From NCBI GenBank assembly GCA_051859825.1, contig JBHYFA010000002.1:16379-80378 (forward strand): a DNA stretch of 64,000 nt, in the 5' to 3' direction. This DNA is from CSBr16-58 sp051859825. GTDB taxonomy: Bacteria > Bacteroidota > Bacteroidia > Flavobacteriales > Schleiferiaceae. The notes beneath the pieces were generated by a model, which saw only the letters and a program-made list of their open reading frames with translations, was not told the origin of the DNA and ran no database searches. The translations under genes were made by a program, and so were the position numbers. Below are positions 31,353-39,720 of this stretch, piece by piece (position 1 is the stretch's first letter; every line of letters begins with the position of its first letter).

Positions 31353-33299
31353 ATGATTACCAAGGCTACCATTGACAAAATTTTTGAAACTTCTCGAATT
31401 GAGGAGGTTGTAGCTGATTTTGTTCAGTTGAAAAGAGTAGGGGGAAACTTTAGAGGCCTCAGTCCATTTACCAACGAAAAGACGCCTTCTTTTTACGTTT
31501 CGCCAGCCAAGCAAATATATAAGTGCTTTAGTTCGGGTAATGGTGGAAATGTGGTGGGCTTTCTGATGGAATTGGAGAAGATGAGCTATCCCGAGGCGCT
31601 GCGTTACCTCGCCGACCGCTACGGAATTGAGATTGAAGAAACCGAAAGATCTGATGAAGAAAAGGCCTCTATTTCCAAGCGGGAAAGTCTCTATTTGGTT
31701 AATGAATTCGTAGCCAAGTATTTTCAACGAAACCTCTCGCAGCACGAGGAAGGCATCAGCGTAGGTTTGAGCTACTTCAAGGAACGGGGTTTTTCACAAG
31801 AATCCATCGATCGCTTTGAATTGGGCTTTAGTCTTTCTCAGTCTGACGCTCTTTTTCAAGAAGCTCGATCAAAAGGCTATACCAAAGAGCAACTTTTAGA
31901 ACTGGGCCTTATTCTAGAAAATGAGCGCGGGGTATATGATCGCTTTCGGGAGCGGGTGATGTTTCCCATCCACAATCTTAGCGGCAGAGTTGCGGGTTTT
32001 GGTGGACGAACATTGCGCAGCGATAAGAAAATTGCCAAGTACATCAATAGTCCGGAAAGTGAGATTTACAGTAAAAGTAAACTGCTATACGGCTTATATC
32101 AAGCTCGCAAGGCCGTAGTCAAACAAGATCTTTGTTATCTGGTGGAAGGCTACACCGACGTGATTAGTTTTCATCAATCGGGGATTGAGAATACGATTGC
32201 TACCAGCGGCACGAGTCTTACCGAAGAGCAGGTGCGTCAAATCAAGCGTTTGACCTCCAACGTGGTTATTCTTTTTGACGGCGATGTTGCCGGAATTAAG
32301 GCCAGTATGCGCGGCATCGATATGTTTCTCAGGGAAGGTCTGCACGTAAAAACCTTGCTTTTTCCCGATGGTGAAGATCCGGATAGCTTCGCGAAAAGTA
32401 GAAGCTCACAGGAGCTTTTTGATTATTTGCAGGAGAATGTTCAAGATTTTCTGGTATTCAAAGTCAAACTCCTTCTCTCCGAAGCTCAGGGGAGTCCCAT
32501 CCAGCGAGCGGAAGCCATTCGGGAGGTGATTCGTACGCTTTCGCTTATTCCTAACGACATCGACCGAGATGTTTACGTGCGGGAGAGTAGCAAGCTTTTG
32601 GATACGGAAGAAAAATTGCTGTTCAGCGAAATCAGTCGATTGCGTGCGAAGTCTGCCGAAGCCACACAGCCTCGAAAGCCGGCGATGGAGGTGGTGAAAG
32701 ACGAGCCCGTCGTTGATTCTTCTGCCACGGTGGCTAAGAGTGAAGAAATTTTCACCTATCACCAAGAGCGTCATTTAATTGAGCTACTGCTTAATTTTGG
32801 GGAAAGTATTTGCCGCTTTATGCCGATTGTGGACGGGAAATTTGCCCCTGGTGAAGAAGAAACCGAGGAGAGTGTGGCCTCGTATATTGTAAATGAGATT
32901 GACACTGATGGACTTGATTTTCAGCACGCCGTATATCAACGTATATTAGATGTTTACCGTGAGGCGGTTATAAAAAATCAGCCTTTGCCCAGGGTGGAGG
33001 TGTTTCTCCGTGATGAAGATCAAACTTTGGTAAAGGAGGTTATTGATTTATCGGAGATGCGGTATAAACTCAGCGATTGGAATGCGAAGGGTATTTATCC
33101 AAAGTCGGCATTGGATACTCTAGAGCGAAATACGCGGGAAAGCGTGCTGCGATTTAAGGAAAAAATGCTGCATTTCATGGTTGAGCAGCGCAAGGAAGAA
33201 TTAAAAGCGGATGATTCAAGTAGTGATATACTTCGGGAAATTCACCAGCTTCTCAACATGCAAAAAACCATTCAGCGATTAATCGGTCAGGAAGTATAG
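31353..33299 (+). CDS. dnaG: DNA primase DnaG
   Basis: The 648-residue primase makes RNA primers for replication. The N-terminal zinc-ribbon region, the TOPRIM catalytic core (YLVEGYTDVISFHQSG; VVILFDGDVAGIKASM) and a C-terminal DnaB-interaction region are in normal order. The usual CHC2 zinc ligands are largely missing: GLSPFTNEKTPSF in place of GLCPFHxEKTPSF, and YKCFSSGNGG in place of YKCFGCGxGG, leaving one Cys. I recall this loss in other Flavobacteriia primases. ATG 31353 is used; the upstream residues lie across the promoter. Confidence 0.95.
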   Translation: MITKATIDKIFETSRIEEVVADFVQLKRVGGNFRGLSPFTNEKTPSFYVSPAKQIYKCFSSGNGGNVVGFLMELEKMSYPEALRYLADRYGIEIEETERSDEEKASISKRESLYLVNEFVAKYFQRNLSQHEEGISVGLSYFKERGFSQESIDRFELGFSLSQSDALFQEARSKGYTKEQLLELGLILENERGVYDRFRERVMFPIHNLSGRVAGFGGRTLRSDKKIAKYINSPESEIYSKSKLLYGLYQARKAVVKQDLCYLVEGYTDVISFHQSGIENTIATSGTSLTEEQVRQIKRLTSNVVILFDGDVAGIKASMRGIDMFLREGLHVKTLLFPDGEDPDSFAKSRSSQELFDYLQENVQDFLVFKVKLLLSEAQGSPIQRAEAIREVIRTLSLIPNDIDRDVYVRESSKLLDTEEKLLFSEISRLRAKSAEATQPRKPAMEVVKDEPVVDSSATVAKSEEIFTYHQERHLIELLLNFGESICRFMPIVDGKFAPGEEETEESVASYIVNEIDTDGLDFQHAVYQRILDVYREAVIKNQPLPRVEVFLRDEDQTLVKEVIDLSEMRYKLSDWNAKGIYPKSALDTLERNTRESVLRFKEKMLHFMVEQRKEELKADDSSSDILREIHQLLNMQKTIQRLIGQEV

Positions 33300-33301
33300 C
33301 T

Positions 33302-34108
33302 TCAATAAAACCGAAAAGCGATTCCAAATTCCAAACTGTGTCCGAACCATCTAGTATCGATGCCTTGTTGGGTTATGGGTTCGTTTAATGGGTTGGCGTT
33401 TAATACGTTTAAGCTATTAAAATTGCGGTATTCGAAGCTGAAGGTGATTTCGTTAAACTCTACCGATATGGCTGCAATTGTTCCGTACATCCCCGTGGCA
33501 CGGTTCATTCTGTTTGATTGAATGCCGTCAAAAACAATAAAATCTTGATATTGCCTACCGTTGTCTAAACTATCTACCGTATTGAGAATTACCTCCGATT
33601 GTCCACGGGGACTCCAAAGCGCAGTGAAAAAAGCTCCGCCATAGATGTTTACCGCGCCCACATTTCCCCCATCACCGGGGTAGTAGAACGGAATAGCGTA
33701 GCCAACTCCAAGGTCGAGAGGGATGCCGAAATATTTGAGTCTAGCATACACATCGGCCGTACCTCTGGGGTGGGAGAAGTTGTTCCTATATTCGAAGAAG
33801 TGTTCTTGTACACCAATGCCCGTTCGTACAAACCAGTGTTCGTTGAGAAAAAGGCGCAGTCCAAAGCGTAGTGCGTACATCCTTGAATAGCTGGGAATAA
33901 ACTCTTGCTCACCTCCGGTAATGGGTTGATAGGCCTGCATAAATCCGTTGTCATTGGCCATTATTTCTACCGGAATATTGGGGTTTTGCTGATTGTTTAA
34001 TCCAAAGAGAAAATTGGCTTCCTTCTCAATGATGCTCCATTTCAGCTTTTGAGCAAAGCCCGTACTGCTTATGATGGAAAGTAAAACTATGAAAAGCGCT
34101 TGACGCAT
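33302..34108 (-). CDS. Outer-membrane beta-barrel protein
   Basis: A 268-residue protein with signal peptide MRQALFIVLLSIISSTGFAQ, then repeated amphipathic strands (GLRLFLNEHWFVRTGIGVQEHFFEYR; LGVGYAIPFYYPGDGG; EITFSFEYRNFNSL) and a final strand ending FGIAFRFY, the terminal-aromatic signature of outer-membrane barrels. ATG 34108 is chosen over 34132, which overlaps the M20 stop. Function unknown; probably co-transcribed with the peptidase upstream. Confidence 0.78.
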   Translation of the reverse strand: MRQALFIVLLSIISSTGFAQKLKWSIIEKEANFLFGLNNQQNPNIPVEIMANDNGFMQAYQPITGGEQEFIPSYSRMYALRFGLRLFLNEHWFVRTGIGVQEHFFEYRNNFSHPRGTADVYARLKYFGIPLDLGVGYAIPFYYPGDGGNVGAVNIYGGAFFTALWSPRGQSEVILNTVDSLDNGRQYQDFIVFDGIQSNRMNRATGMYGTIAAISVEFNEITFSFEYRNFNSLNVLNANPLNEPITQQGIDTRWFGHSLEFGIAFRFY

Positions 34109-34110
34109 AT

Positions 34111-35589
34111 TTATTGAAATTCGTTGCCGCAAAATTGCAACATAATCTGTTGATAAAAGTAAATCCCTTCATAAAAGCTCGATATTTCGAGTCTTTCATT
34201 GATGCCGTGGATGCGAGGCACATCGCTCGCGCTTAAGCGAAACGGCATAAAGCGATAAATATTTTCGCTGATATTCTCAAAATGCCTGGCGTCTGTGGCG
34301 CCGAGTACGAGGTATGGCACGGGGAGTACATCGCCAAAGTGTTTGGAAATAACTGTACTTAAGAGGTGAAAAACAGCGTCATCAGTAGATGATGGTTTAG
34401 AGGCTTTGGAGTAGTCAAAGGCGTCGTCCTGGGCGATTTTTACTCTGGGGTCGTCGATTACCTTATTGATGTATTCCACGCAGCGCTCTACGTCCCAGCC
34501 CGGAAGCAGTCGTAGATTGATGATGGCTTTGGCATGGGGCGGGATGATGTTGTCTTTTATTCCTGCGCGAAAAATGGTTGGCACTACGGTGGTTTGTATT
34601 AATGCTCGAGACGGGGCGTTTTTCTCGTAGATTTTTTTGATTACTCCACTAAATAGCTTGCGATTGGCAAAGGCCATTTTTTCAAAAAAGGGTAAGTGCG
34701 GACCAAGATGATCCATAAAGCCTTCAATGGGTGGGGTAAACTCGCTGGGAAAACCGGTCTTGGTAAGACGAGCAAGCGCGGCAGACAATACGTCGATGGC
34801 GGTTTCTCTTTCCGGCATAGAAGAATGACCACCTTCTATTTTTACCATGAGTTCGAGGTTGAGGTAGCCTTTCTCTCCCGTACCAATTAAGCCAACAGGT
34901 TGATCAAATCCAGGCACCAAACCGCTCGTAATAGTCCCGCCCTCATCTAATACCATGTGTGCCTGAATGCCTTCTGATTCTAAGATTTCTGCTATGGCCT
35001 TAGCTCCATCTATTCCGCCAATTTCTTCATCGTGACCAAAACAAATGATGAGACTTCTTTCAGGAAGCCAGTTGTTAGCTAGCAAACTCTCTACTGCTTC
35101 GAGAATGCTTATCATCGAACCTTTATCGTCGAGCGTACCACGACCATAGATGTGTTTTTCGGTAATATGACCCGAAAAAGGTGGATGATTCCAGTCGCCA
35201 CCTTCAATGGGAACTACGTCTGAGTGCGCTAATAAAATAAGGGGCTTGGCCGCTGGATTGCTGCCAAAGAGCGTGTACATTCTGCTGTATTCATTAACCT
35301 TACGTATTTCGGCTTTTTGCGTAATATGCGGATAAGTGGAGTCGATAAACGCCAACATGCCACCAAAAGCTTCATGGTCGAGCATGGCAGACTTGTGCGA
35401 AATGGTGGGAAATCGCAAAATGGTGCTGAGGTTGTTCAGCGCCTTTGTAGAATCAATGGTAATATAGTCGTTTTGCTTGTATTCTTCTGAATGTAGGCCA
35501 ATAGGAGTAAACATTATCGTTTTTCCTAGAATCCAAAAAATAAGCAAAACGGCAGTGAGAAGTAGAGCGTATCCTAGTTTTTTAAGCAT
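34111..35589 (-). CDS. M20 family peptidase (PM20D1/carboxypeptidase-like)
   Basis: A 492-residue zinc peptidase with an N-terminal hydrophobic anchor (about 5-24). Metal and catalytic motifs are LILLAHSDVVPIEGGDW (His, Asp), GRGTLDDKGSM (Asp), CFGHDEEIGG (Glu-Glu), VGLIGTGEKG and VLGATDARHF near the end (His). The dimerisation domain lies between about residues 240 and 350. It would hydrolyse short peptides or N-acyl amino acids, in the envelope given the anchor. Confidence 0.9.
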   Translation of the reverse strand: MLKKLGYALLLTAVLLIFWILGKTIMFTPIGLHSEEYKQNDYITIDSTKALNNLSTILRFPTISHKSAMLDHEAFGGMLAFIDSTYPHITQKAEIRKVNEYSRMYTLFGSNPAAKPLILLAHSDVVPIEGGDWNHPPFSGHITEKHIYGRGTLDDKGSMISILEAVESLLANNWLPERSLIICFGHDEEIGGIDGAKAIAEILESEGIQAHMVLDEGGTITSGLVPGFDQPVGLIGTGEKGYLNLELMVKIEGGHSSMPERETAIDVLSAALARLTKTGFPSEFTPPIEGFMDHLGPHLPFFEKMAFANRKLFSGVIKKIYEKNAPSRALIQTTVVPTIFRAGIKDNIIPPHAKAIINLRLLPGWDVERCVEYINKVIDDPRVKIAQDDAFDYSKASKPSSTDDAVFHLLSTVISKHFGDVLPVPYLVLGATDARHFENISENIYRFMPFRLSASDVPRIHGINERLEISSFYEGIYFYQQIMLQFCGNEFQ

Positions 35590-35626
35590 AACAGCGAGGT
35601 AAAAAAATCCTCCGCAAATTACTACT

Positions 35627-35800
35627 CTAACGCGTCATTAAAACAGCGGTTGCAATAATCACTGTTAAAATTACGATAACCACGGCGATTTGAACACGTA
35701 ACTTTTTAGGGTCGGTTCTGTTGCGCCTCCGTCTGCGTAAGAGTCTTTGCCTAACTAGCTCGCGCTTGCGTAGCCTTTCGGCGTCCTTAGGATGTGGCAT
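35627..35800 (-). CDS. Small basic single-span membrane protein (57 aa)
   Basis: A short open frame not found at a 60-residue cutoff. It starts MPHPKDAERLRKRELVRQRL, continues with an arginine cluster (RRRRRN) and TDPKKLRVQ, and ends in one strongly hydrophobic helix (about residues 37-54) and MTR. The basic N-terminus followed by a C-terminal membrane helix is the layout of small tail-anchored membrane proteins. Codon pattern and the clean architecture support a real gene. No family recognised. The rest of the gap 35590-36084 shows only the promoter of the next gene. Confidence 0.6.
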   Translation of the reverse strand: MPHPKDAERLRKRELVRQRLLRRRRRNRTDPKKLRVQIAVVIVILTVIIATAVLMTR

Positions 35801-36049
35801 AATAGTTTTATTTTAAGAGGATAAAAGTAAGCGAAAAATGTAACCAATCCAAATGATTAGGATTTTTTTATTAAAAGCGATATTGTTTTCGTTGTTAATA
35901 AGTTGCGTTTTGCTTTGATTTTGCTGGGTGACATGAGTATTCATAGTTAGGGTTGATTAAAACTTCTACAACATTTTTCGCGTGGGGAAAAAATTAAAAT
36001 CATCTTCAAAAAAATCCATCTTACATGGAAATAAATCTCTCCGCCTTTG

Positions 36050-36057
36050 TAGTTTTG
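36050..36057 (+). promoter_or_regulatory. -7 promoter box before the sigma-54 response regulator (TAGTTTTG)
   Basis: TAGTTTTG is a full TAnnTTTG match 27 bp before ATG 36085. It overlaps the in-frame codons of the longer frame starting at 36025, which argues for the later start. No clear -33 box. Confidence 0.5.
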
Positions 36058-36084
36058 ATGACCGAAATTATTAAACACAATTCC

Positions 36085-37239
36085 ATGTCGAGAATCCTTA
36101 TTGCCGAAGATGAACAAGCCATTAGAAATGTTTTGGTAAACATCCTAAAAGAAGAAAACAAAACCTTTATTGTTGATACCGCCGAAAACGGAAGAATAGC
36201 GGTGGATAAGCTTCGCGAAAATGATTATGACCTGCTGATTTGTGATATAAAAATGCCTGAACTTGATGGCGTTGATGTTTTGGAACGCTTACCTACCATC
36301 AGTCCAGATACGGCGGCGGTGATGATTACCGGACATGGAGATATCGACTTAGCAGTGCGCTGTATGCAAATGGGAGCATTCGACTTTATTCCTAAGCCAC
36401 CAGACTTGAACAGATTGCTTACTACTGTGCGCAATGCCCTCGACCGACAGTCACTAAAGGTGGAGAATAAAATTCTTCGCAAAAAAGTCAATCGAAAATA
36501 CACCATGATTGGTGCTTCTCCAGCCTTGGAGAAAATTAGAACGATGATTGATAAGATTGCGCCTACCGATGCGCGGGTACTGATTACCGGATCCAACGGT
36601 ACGGGAAAGGAATTGATGGCTCACGCTATTCATACACAGAGTGAACGTAGTGGCTCACCGCTCATCGAGGTCAATTGCGCGGCCATTCCCTCGGAGCTTA
36701 TCGAGAGTGAACTTTTTGGACATAAAAAAGGCGCCTTTACTTCAGCTGTAAAAGATAGAAAAGGTCAGTTTGAACTAGCCAACGGCGGCACCCTCTTCCT
36801 CGACGAAATTGGCGATATGAGTTTGTCGGCTCAAGCTAAAGTGCTGCGAGCATTACAAGAAGGAAAAATTACTCCCGTGGGTGGTGATAAATCCATCAAC
36901 GTGGATGTGCGGGTGATAGCCGCTACCAATAAGGATTTGCGTAAGGAAATCGAAGAAGGAAAGTTTCGTGAAGATCTCTACCACCGTTTAGCCGTGATTC
37001 TCATTCATGTTCCGGCTCTGAATGATCGAAAGGAAGATATTCCACTATTGGTCGAGCACTTTGTCAAGACGCTTGCTGATTCAGGCATGGCGAGTAAACA
37101 GTTCTCAGCAGACGCCATTAAAGTCTTGCAAGCCAAATCATGGACGGGGAATATTCGCCAACTGCGCAATGTAGTAGAGCGATTGATGATTTTGGGAGGG
37201 GAGGAAATAAGCGCCCAAGATGTCGAAGACTTCGGGTAA
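36085..37239 (+). CDS. Sigma-54-interacting response regulator (NtrC/AtoC-like) without HTH
   Basis: A 384-residue regulator. Receiver domain (1-120) with phospho-acceptor Asp54 (LLICDIKMPELDG). AAA+ sigma-54 activator domain (about 140-380) with Walker A GSNGTGKE, the sigma-54 loop GAFTSA (usual GAFTGA) and Walker B GGTLFLDEIGD. The protein ends at SAQDVEDFG, right after the AAA+ lid, with no Fis-type DNA-binding domain. I recall this short form in other Bacteroidota. It may act from solution or through a partner. No histidine kinase is adjacent. Confidence 0.9.
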   Translation: MSRILIAEDEQAIRNVLVNILKEENKTFIVDTAENGRIAVDKLRENDYDLLICDIKMPELDGVDVLERLPTISPDTAAVMITGHGDIDLAVRCMQMGAFDFIPKPPDLNRLLTTVRNALDRQSLKVENKILRKKVNRKYTMIGASPALEKIRTMIDKIAPTDARVLITGSNGTGKELMAHAIHTQSERSGSPLIEVNCAAIPSELIESELFGHKKGAFTSAVKDRKGQFELANGGTLFLDEIGDMSLSAQAKVLRALQEGKITPVGGDKSINVDVRVIAATNKDLRKEIEEGKFREDLYHRLAVILIHVPALNDRKEDIPLLVEHFVKTLADSGMASKQFSADAIKVLQAKSWTGNIRQLRNVVERLMILGGEEISAQDVEDFG

Positions 37240-37245
37240 TTTTCT

Positions 37246-37330
37246 AAGCATAACGAAGCTATCGGGTTTTATAGACATCCGATAATTTGAGCCTCTACTC
37301 AAAGTTTAAGTAGCTTGTCTAGAAAGTTCT
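37246..37330 (+). repeat. Degraded hairpin-element fragments
   Basis: AAGCATAACGAAGCTATCGG at the left matches the family's right arm. About 40 bp later AAGTTTAAGTAGCTTGTCTA and GAAAGTTCT match a left arm. The order is permuted, as if two partial copies were joined, just before copy 4. Confidence 0.6.
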
Positions 37331-37341
37331 CTGAATTTATT

Positions 37342-37484
37342 AGAGCTTGTCCATATAGTCAATGTGGCTGATCTAGAAAGTCCGAGAGCGAGGCTTGCGA
37401 AGGTTGAAAAACAGTGAGTTTACATTAGTAAACGACCTTTTTTTCAACCGAGCATAACGAAGCTATCGGGCTTTCTAGACAGTC
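37342..37484 (+). mobile_element. Hairpin MITE-like element, copy 4
   Basis: A roughly 143-bp copy with a drifted left end (AGAGCTTGTCCATATAGT) and right end CTTTCTAGACAGTCAT. It has a perfect stem GGTTGAAAAA/TTTTTCAACC and tip GTTTAC-ATTA-GTAAAC. No clear target duplication. It ends 5 bp before the stop codon of the racemase gene encoded on the other strand. Confidence 0.8.
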
Positions 37485-37489
37485 ATAAA

Positions 37490-38557
37490 TCAGAGGATTT
37501 TTTTCTCGATATATTTAGAATTCAAAATACTCAACGCCCCCATGTATTTCAATTTAAAACGAACCGTGTCGCCCACTTTATAGTTTTTACTCTTGCCTAA
37601 ATCAAGAATAATCATATCGCTACTGGCGCCAACTATGCTTATTTTTTTATCGGTGGGGATGAGGTGGTCAGGGGAAATGTCGAGTAAGCCAATATCTAGA
37701 ATGGCGCGAAGGGTGGTTTTTCCGTAATCATCTTCGTTGATTTGGAATGTTTCGCCGGCAACATTTTCTTCGAGTTGACCAATGGGTATAATGGGTTTTT
37801 CTTGTATTTCAATGATCTCTGCGGCCAGCTCAAACACATCTTCATTCATGCCCTTGATGGTTTTTCCGTTGAAGAGGTTGTTGCCGAAGAATAGGCTTTC
37901 CCCAACTCTAAAGTGATTGATCCCCTTTGGTAGTCGCCTGGAAAGTAGAAGGGGTAATACCACGCTGGTGCCGCCGGTAACCCAAGGAATTTGTGTTTTG
38001 AATTTAGCTTCAATGAGCTGCTTGTATAAACTGAGCTGAATGAGTTTATCTTCCGATGGCATCACTCCGTGTAAGCAGTTGAGATTGCTGCCGATACCTA
38101 CTACTTCAATATTTGGTAATTCAAATATACGAGAGTAAAAGTCCACTAAATTCTCTCCCATTACCCCTTCGCGAAGGTCGCCAAGTTCGATCATAATGAT
38201 TACGCGATGCATTTTATTTTGCCTAACCGCTTCGTCTGAGAGCATTTTTATGGTTTCGTACTGGGTATTGAAACTCACATCCGCAAATTTCACCACCCTT
38301 TTAATACTGCGCTTGGCGGGAGGCTTGATGTAAACGGTATTAACCTTTGGGTCAATCTTCTTAATGCTTTCGAGATTGCTTATACGGGCATCGCATATTT
38401 CCTTGAATCCTAGGTTTACTAAGAGTTGGAGCAAGCTTGTATTACCACACAGTAGCTTTGACACTACAGCCCATTCAATATTGTGTTTTTCAAATAATCC
38501 ATCGAGAAAACGAAAATTCTCTTGGAGTTTGGATTGCTTTACAAATAAAATTGCCAT
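37490..38557 (-). CDS. Alanine/ornithine racemase family PLP-dependent enzyme
   Basis: A 355-residue fold-type III PLP enzyme of the Orr/YhfX group. The PLP lysine is Lys34 in WAVVSKLLCGN. Other conserved parts are MIELGDLREGVM, GIGSNLNCLHG and GGTSVVLPLL, with phosphate-binding residues in FRVGESLFFG. Family members racemise ornithine, alanine or broad amino acids. It is last in an operon with a canonical alanine racemase, an N-acyl amino acid amidohydrolase and a GNAT acetyltransferase. The substrate is unproven. Confidence 0.87.
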   Translation of the reverse strand: MAILFVKQSKLQENFRFLDGLFEKHNIEWAVVSKLLCGNTSLLQLLVNLGFKEICDARISNLESIKKIDPKVNTVYIKPPAKRSIKRVVKFADVSFNTQYETIKMLSDEAVRQNKMHRVIIMIELGDLREGVMGENLVDFYSRIFELPNIEVVGIGSNLNCLHGVMPSEDKLIQLSLYKQLIEAKFKTQIPWVTGGTSVVLPLLLSRRLPKGINHFRVGESLFFGNNLFNGKTIKGMNEDVFELAAEIIEIQEKPIIPIGQLEENVAGETFQINEDDYGKTTLRAILDIGLLDISPDHLIPTDKKISIVGASSDMIILDLGKSKNYKVGDTVRFKLKYMGALSILNSKYIEKKIL

Positions 38558-38565
38558 TTTATTAC

Positions 38566-39720
38566 TTATTCTACCACGAATCGGGGTAAATGCTCCGGTA
38601 ATCGTGTTAACAGTTCATAATTCAGTTGATTGGAAAATTCTCCAAAGGAAGCAACACTTATTTCTTTATCTCCTTGATGACCAATGAGAACAACTTCGTC
38701 ATCGGGTTCGATATTTGAAATGTCGGTTACATCTATAGTAGTGCCATTCATATTTACTGTACCAATGACTGGTACGCGTTCTCCGCCCACCAATACCCGA
38801 CCTTTATTGCTCAAGCTGCGGAAAAATCCGTGGGAGTAGCCAACCGGAATCACTGCGATTTTCATTTTTTTGTGTGCCATATAGGTGTTGCCATAACCAA
38901 TGTACTCTCCGGTTTTTACGCTTTTTACATCCATAATCCTGCTCTTCCAAGAAATGATCCTCCTTAAAGGACTGTCTTTCATTTCTTTTGCTCCACAGTA
39001 TTCGATAAATATCTCCGGGCTGGGCCAGAAGCCGTATTGCATGATGCCCACTCGTACTAGGTCGTAGCGGGTATCGGGGTAGCGAATAATGGCTGCCGAG
39101 CAGGCAAGGTGACGCTGGTAGTTGCTAAATCCATAACTTTTCAGTAAAGCATCGGCACGTTTGAAAACTTGCTTTTGCTTTTTTATTCGCCAATAGTTGC
39201 CAATGCTTTCCGCCCCAGCTAGGTGTGAACAAAGTCCAACTATTTGAATATGCGCTTCATTTTCCTTTACAAATGCTAATGCATCCGGTAAATCAGCTAA
39301 AGCAAAACCTGTACGGTTGAGTCCGGTTTCAACTTCTAAATGAATGCGAGCCACGCAATTAAGTGCTTTGGCTTCAGCAGCGGCTCTTTTCAATCTTTTC
39401 CAAGAAAAACAGAAAAAGGAAATGTTGTGACTAATAACCCAGTCGTATGCCTGCGGATCAATATCACCCATTATCATTATTTCGCTCTGCTTTTTCGATG
39501 CGTGAAATGCGCGGTAGGCTTCGTCGTCGCTGAAAACAGAAAAGTGGTTGACTCCGCATTCTTCGGCTAAAGGAACAAATATTTCAATGCCGTGACCGTA
39601 CGCATTTCCTTTTATGACGGACGATATCTGGGTTTTGTTTTTGCGTAGCAGTTTGCGAACAAAGTCGTAGTTTGCCTCTAACGCGCTCTTTCTTAATTCA
39701 ATGAAGGATGTTCCGTTCAA
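38566..39720 (-). CDS. alr: Alanine racemase
   Basis: The 384-residue enzyme makes D-alanine for peptidoglycan. PLP lysine is Lys37 in SSVIKGNAYGHG, the catalytic tyrosine is in YIGYGNTYMA, and HLEVETGLNRTGF and VRVGIMQYGFWP are typical. The start overlaps the amidohydrolase stop by 4 bp. It is unusual to find it in the same operon as a second racemase. Confidence 0.93.
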   Translation of the reverse strand: MNGTSFIELRKSALEANYDFVRKLLRKNKTQISSVIKGNAYGHGIEIFVPLAEECGVNHFSVFSDDEAYRAFHASKKQSEIMIMGDIDPQAYDWVISHNISFFCFSWKRLKRAAAEAKALNCVARIHLEVETGLNRTGFALADLPDALAFVKENEAHIQIVGLCSHLAGAESIGNYWRIKKQKQVFKRADALLKSYGFSNYQRHLACSAAIIRYPDTRYDLVRVGIMQYGFWPSPEIFIEYCGAKEMKDSPLRRIISWKSRIMDVKSVKTGEYIGYGNTYMAHKKMKIAVIPVGYSHGFFRSLSNKGRVLVGGERVPVIGTVNMNGTTIDVTDISNIEPDDEVVLIGHQGDKEISVASFGEFSNQLNYELLTRLPEHLPRFVVE

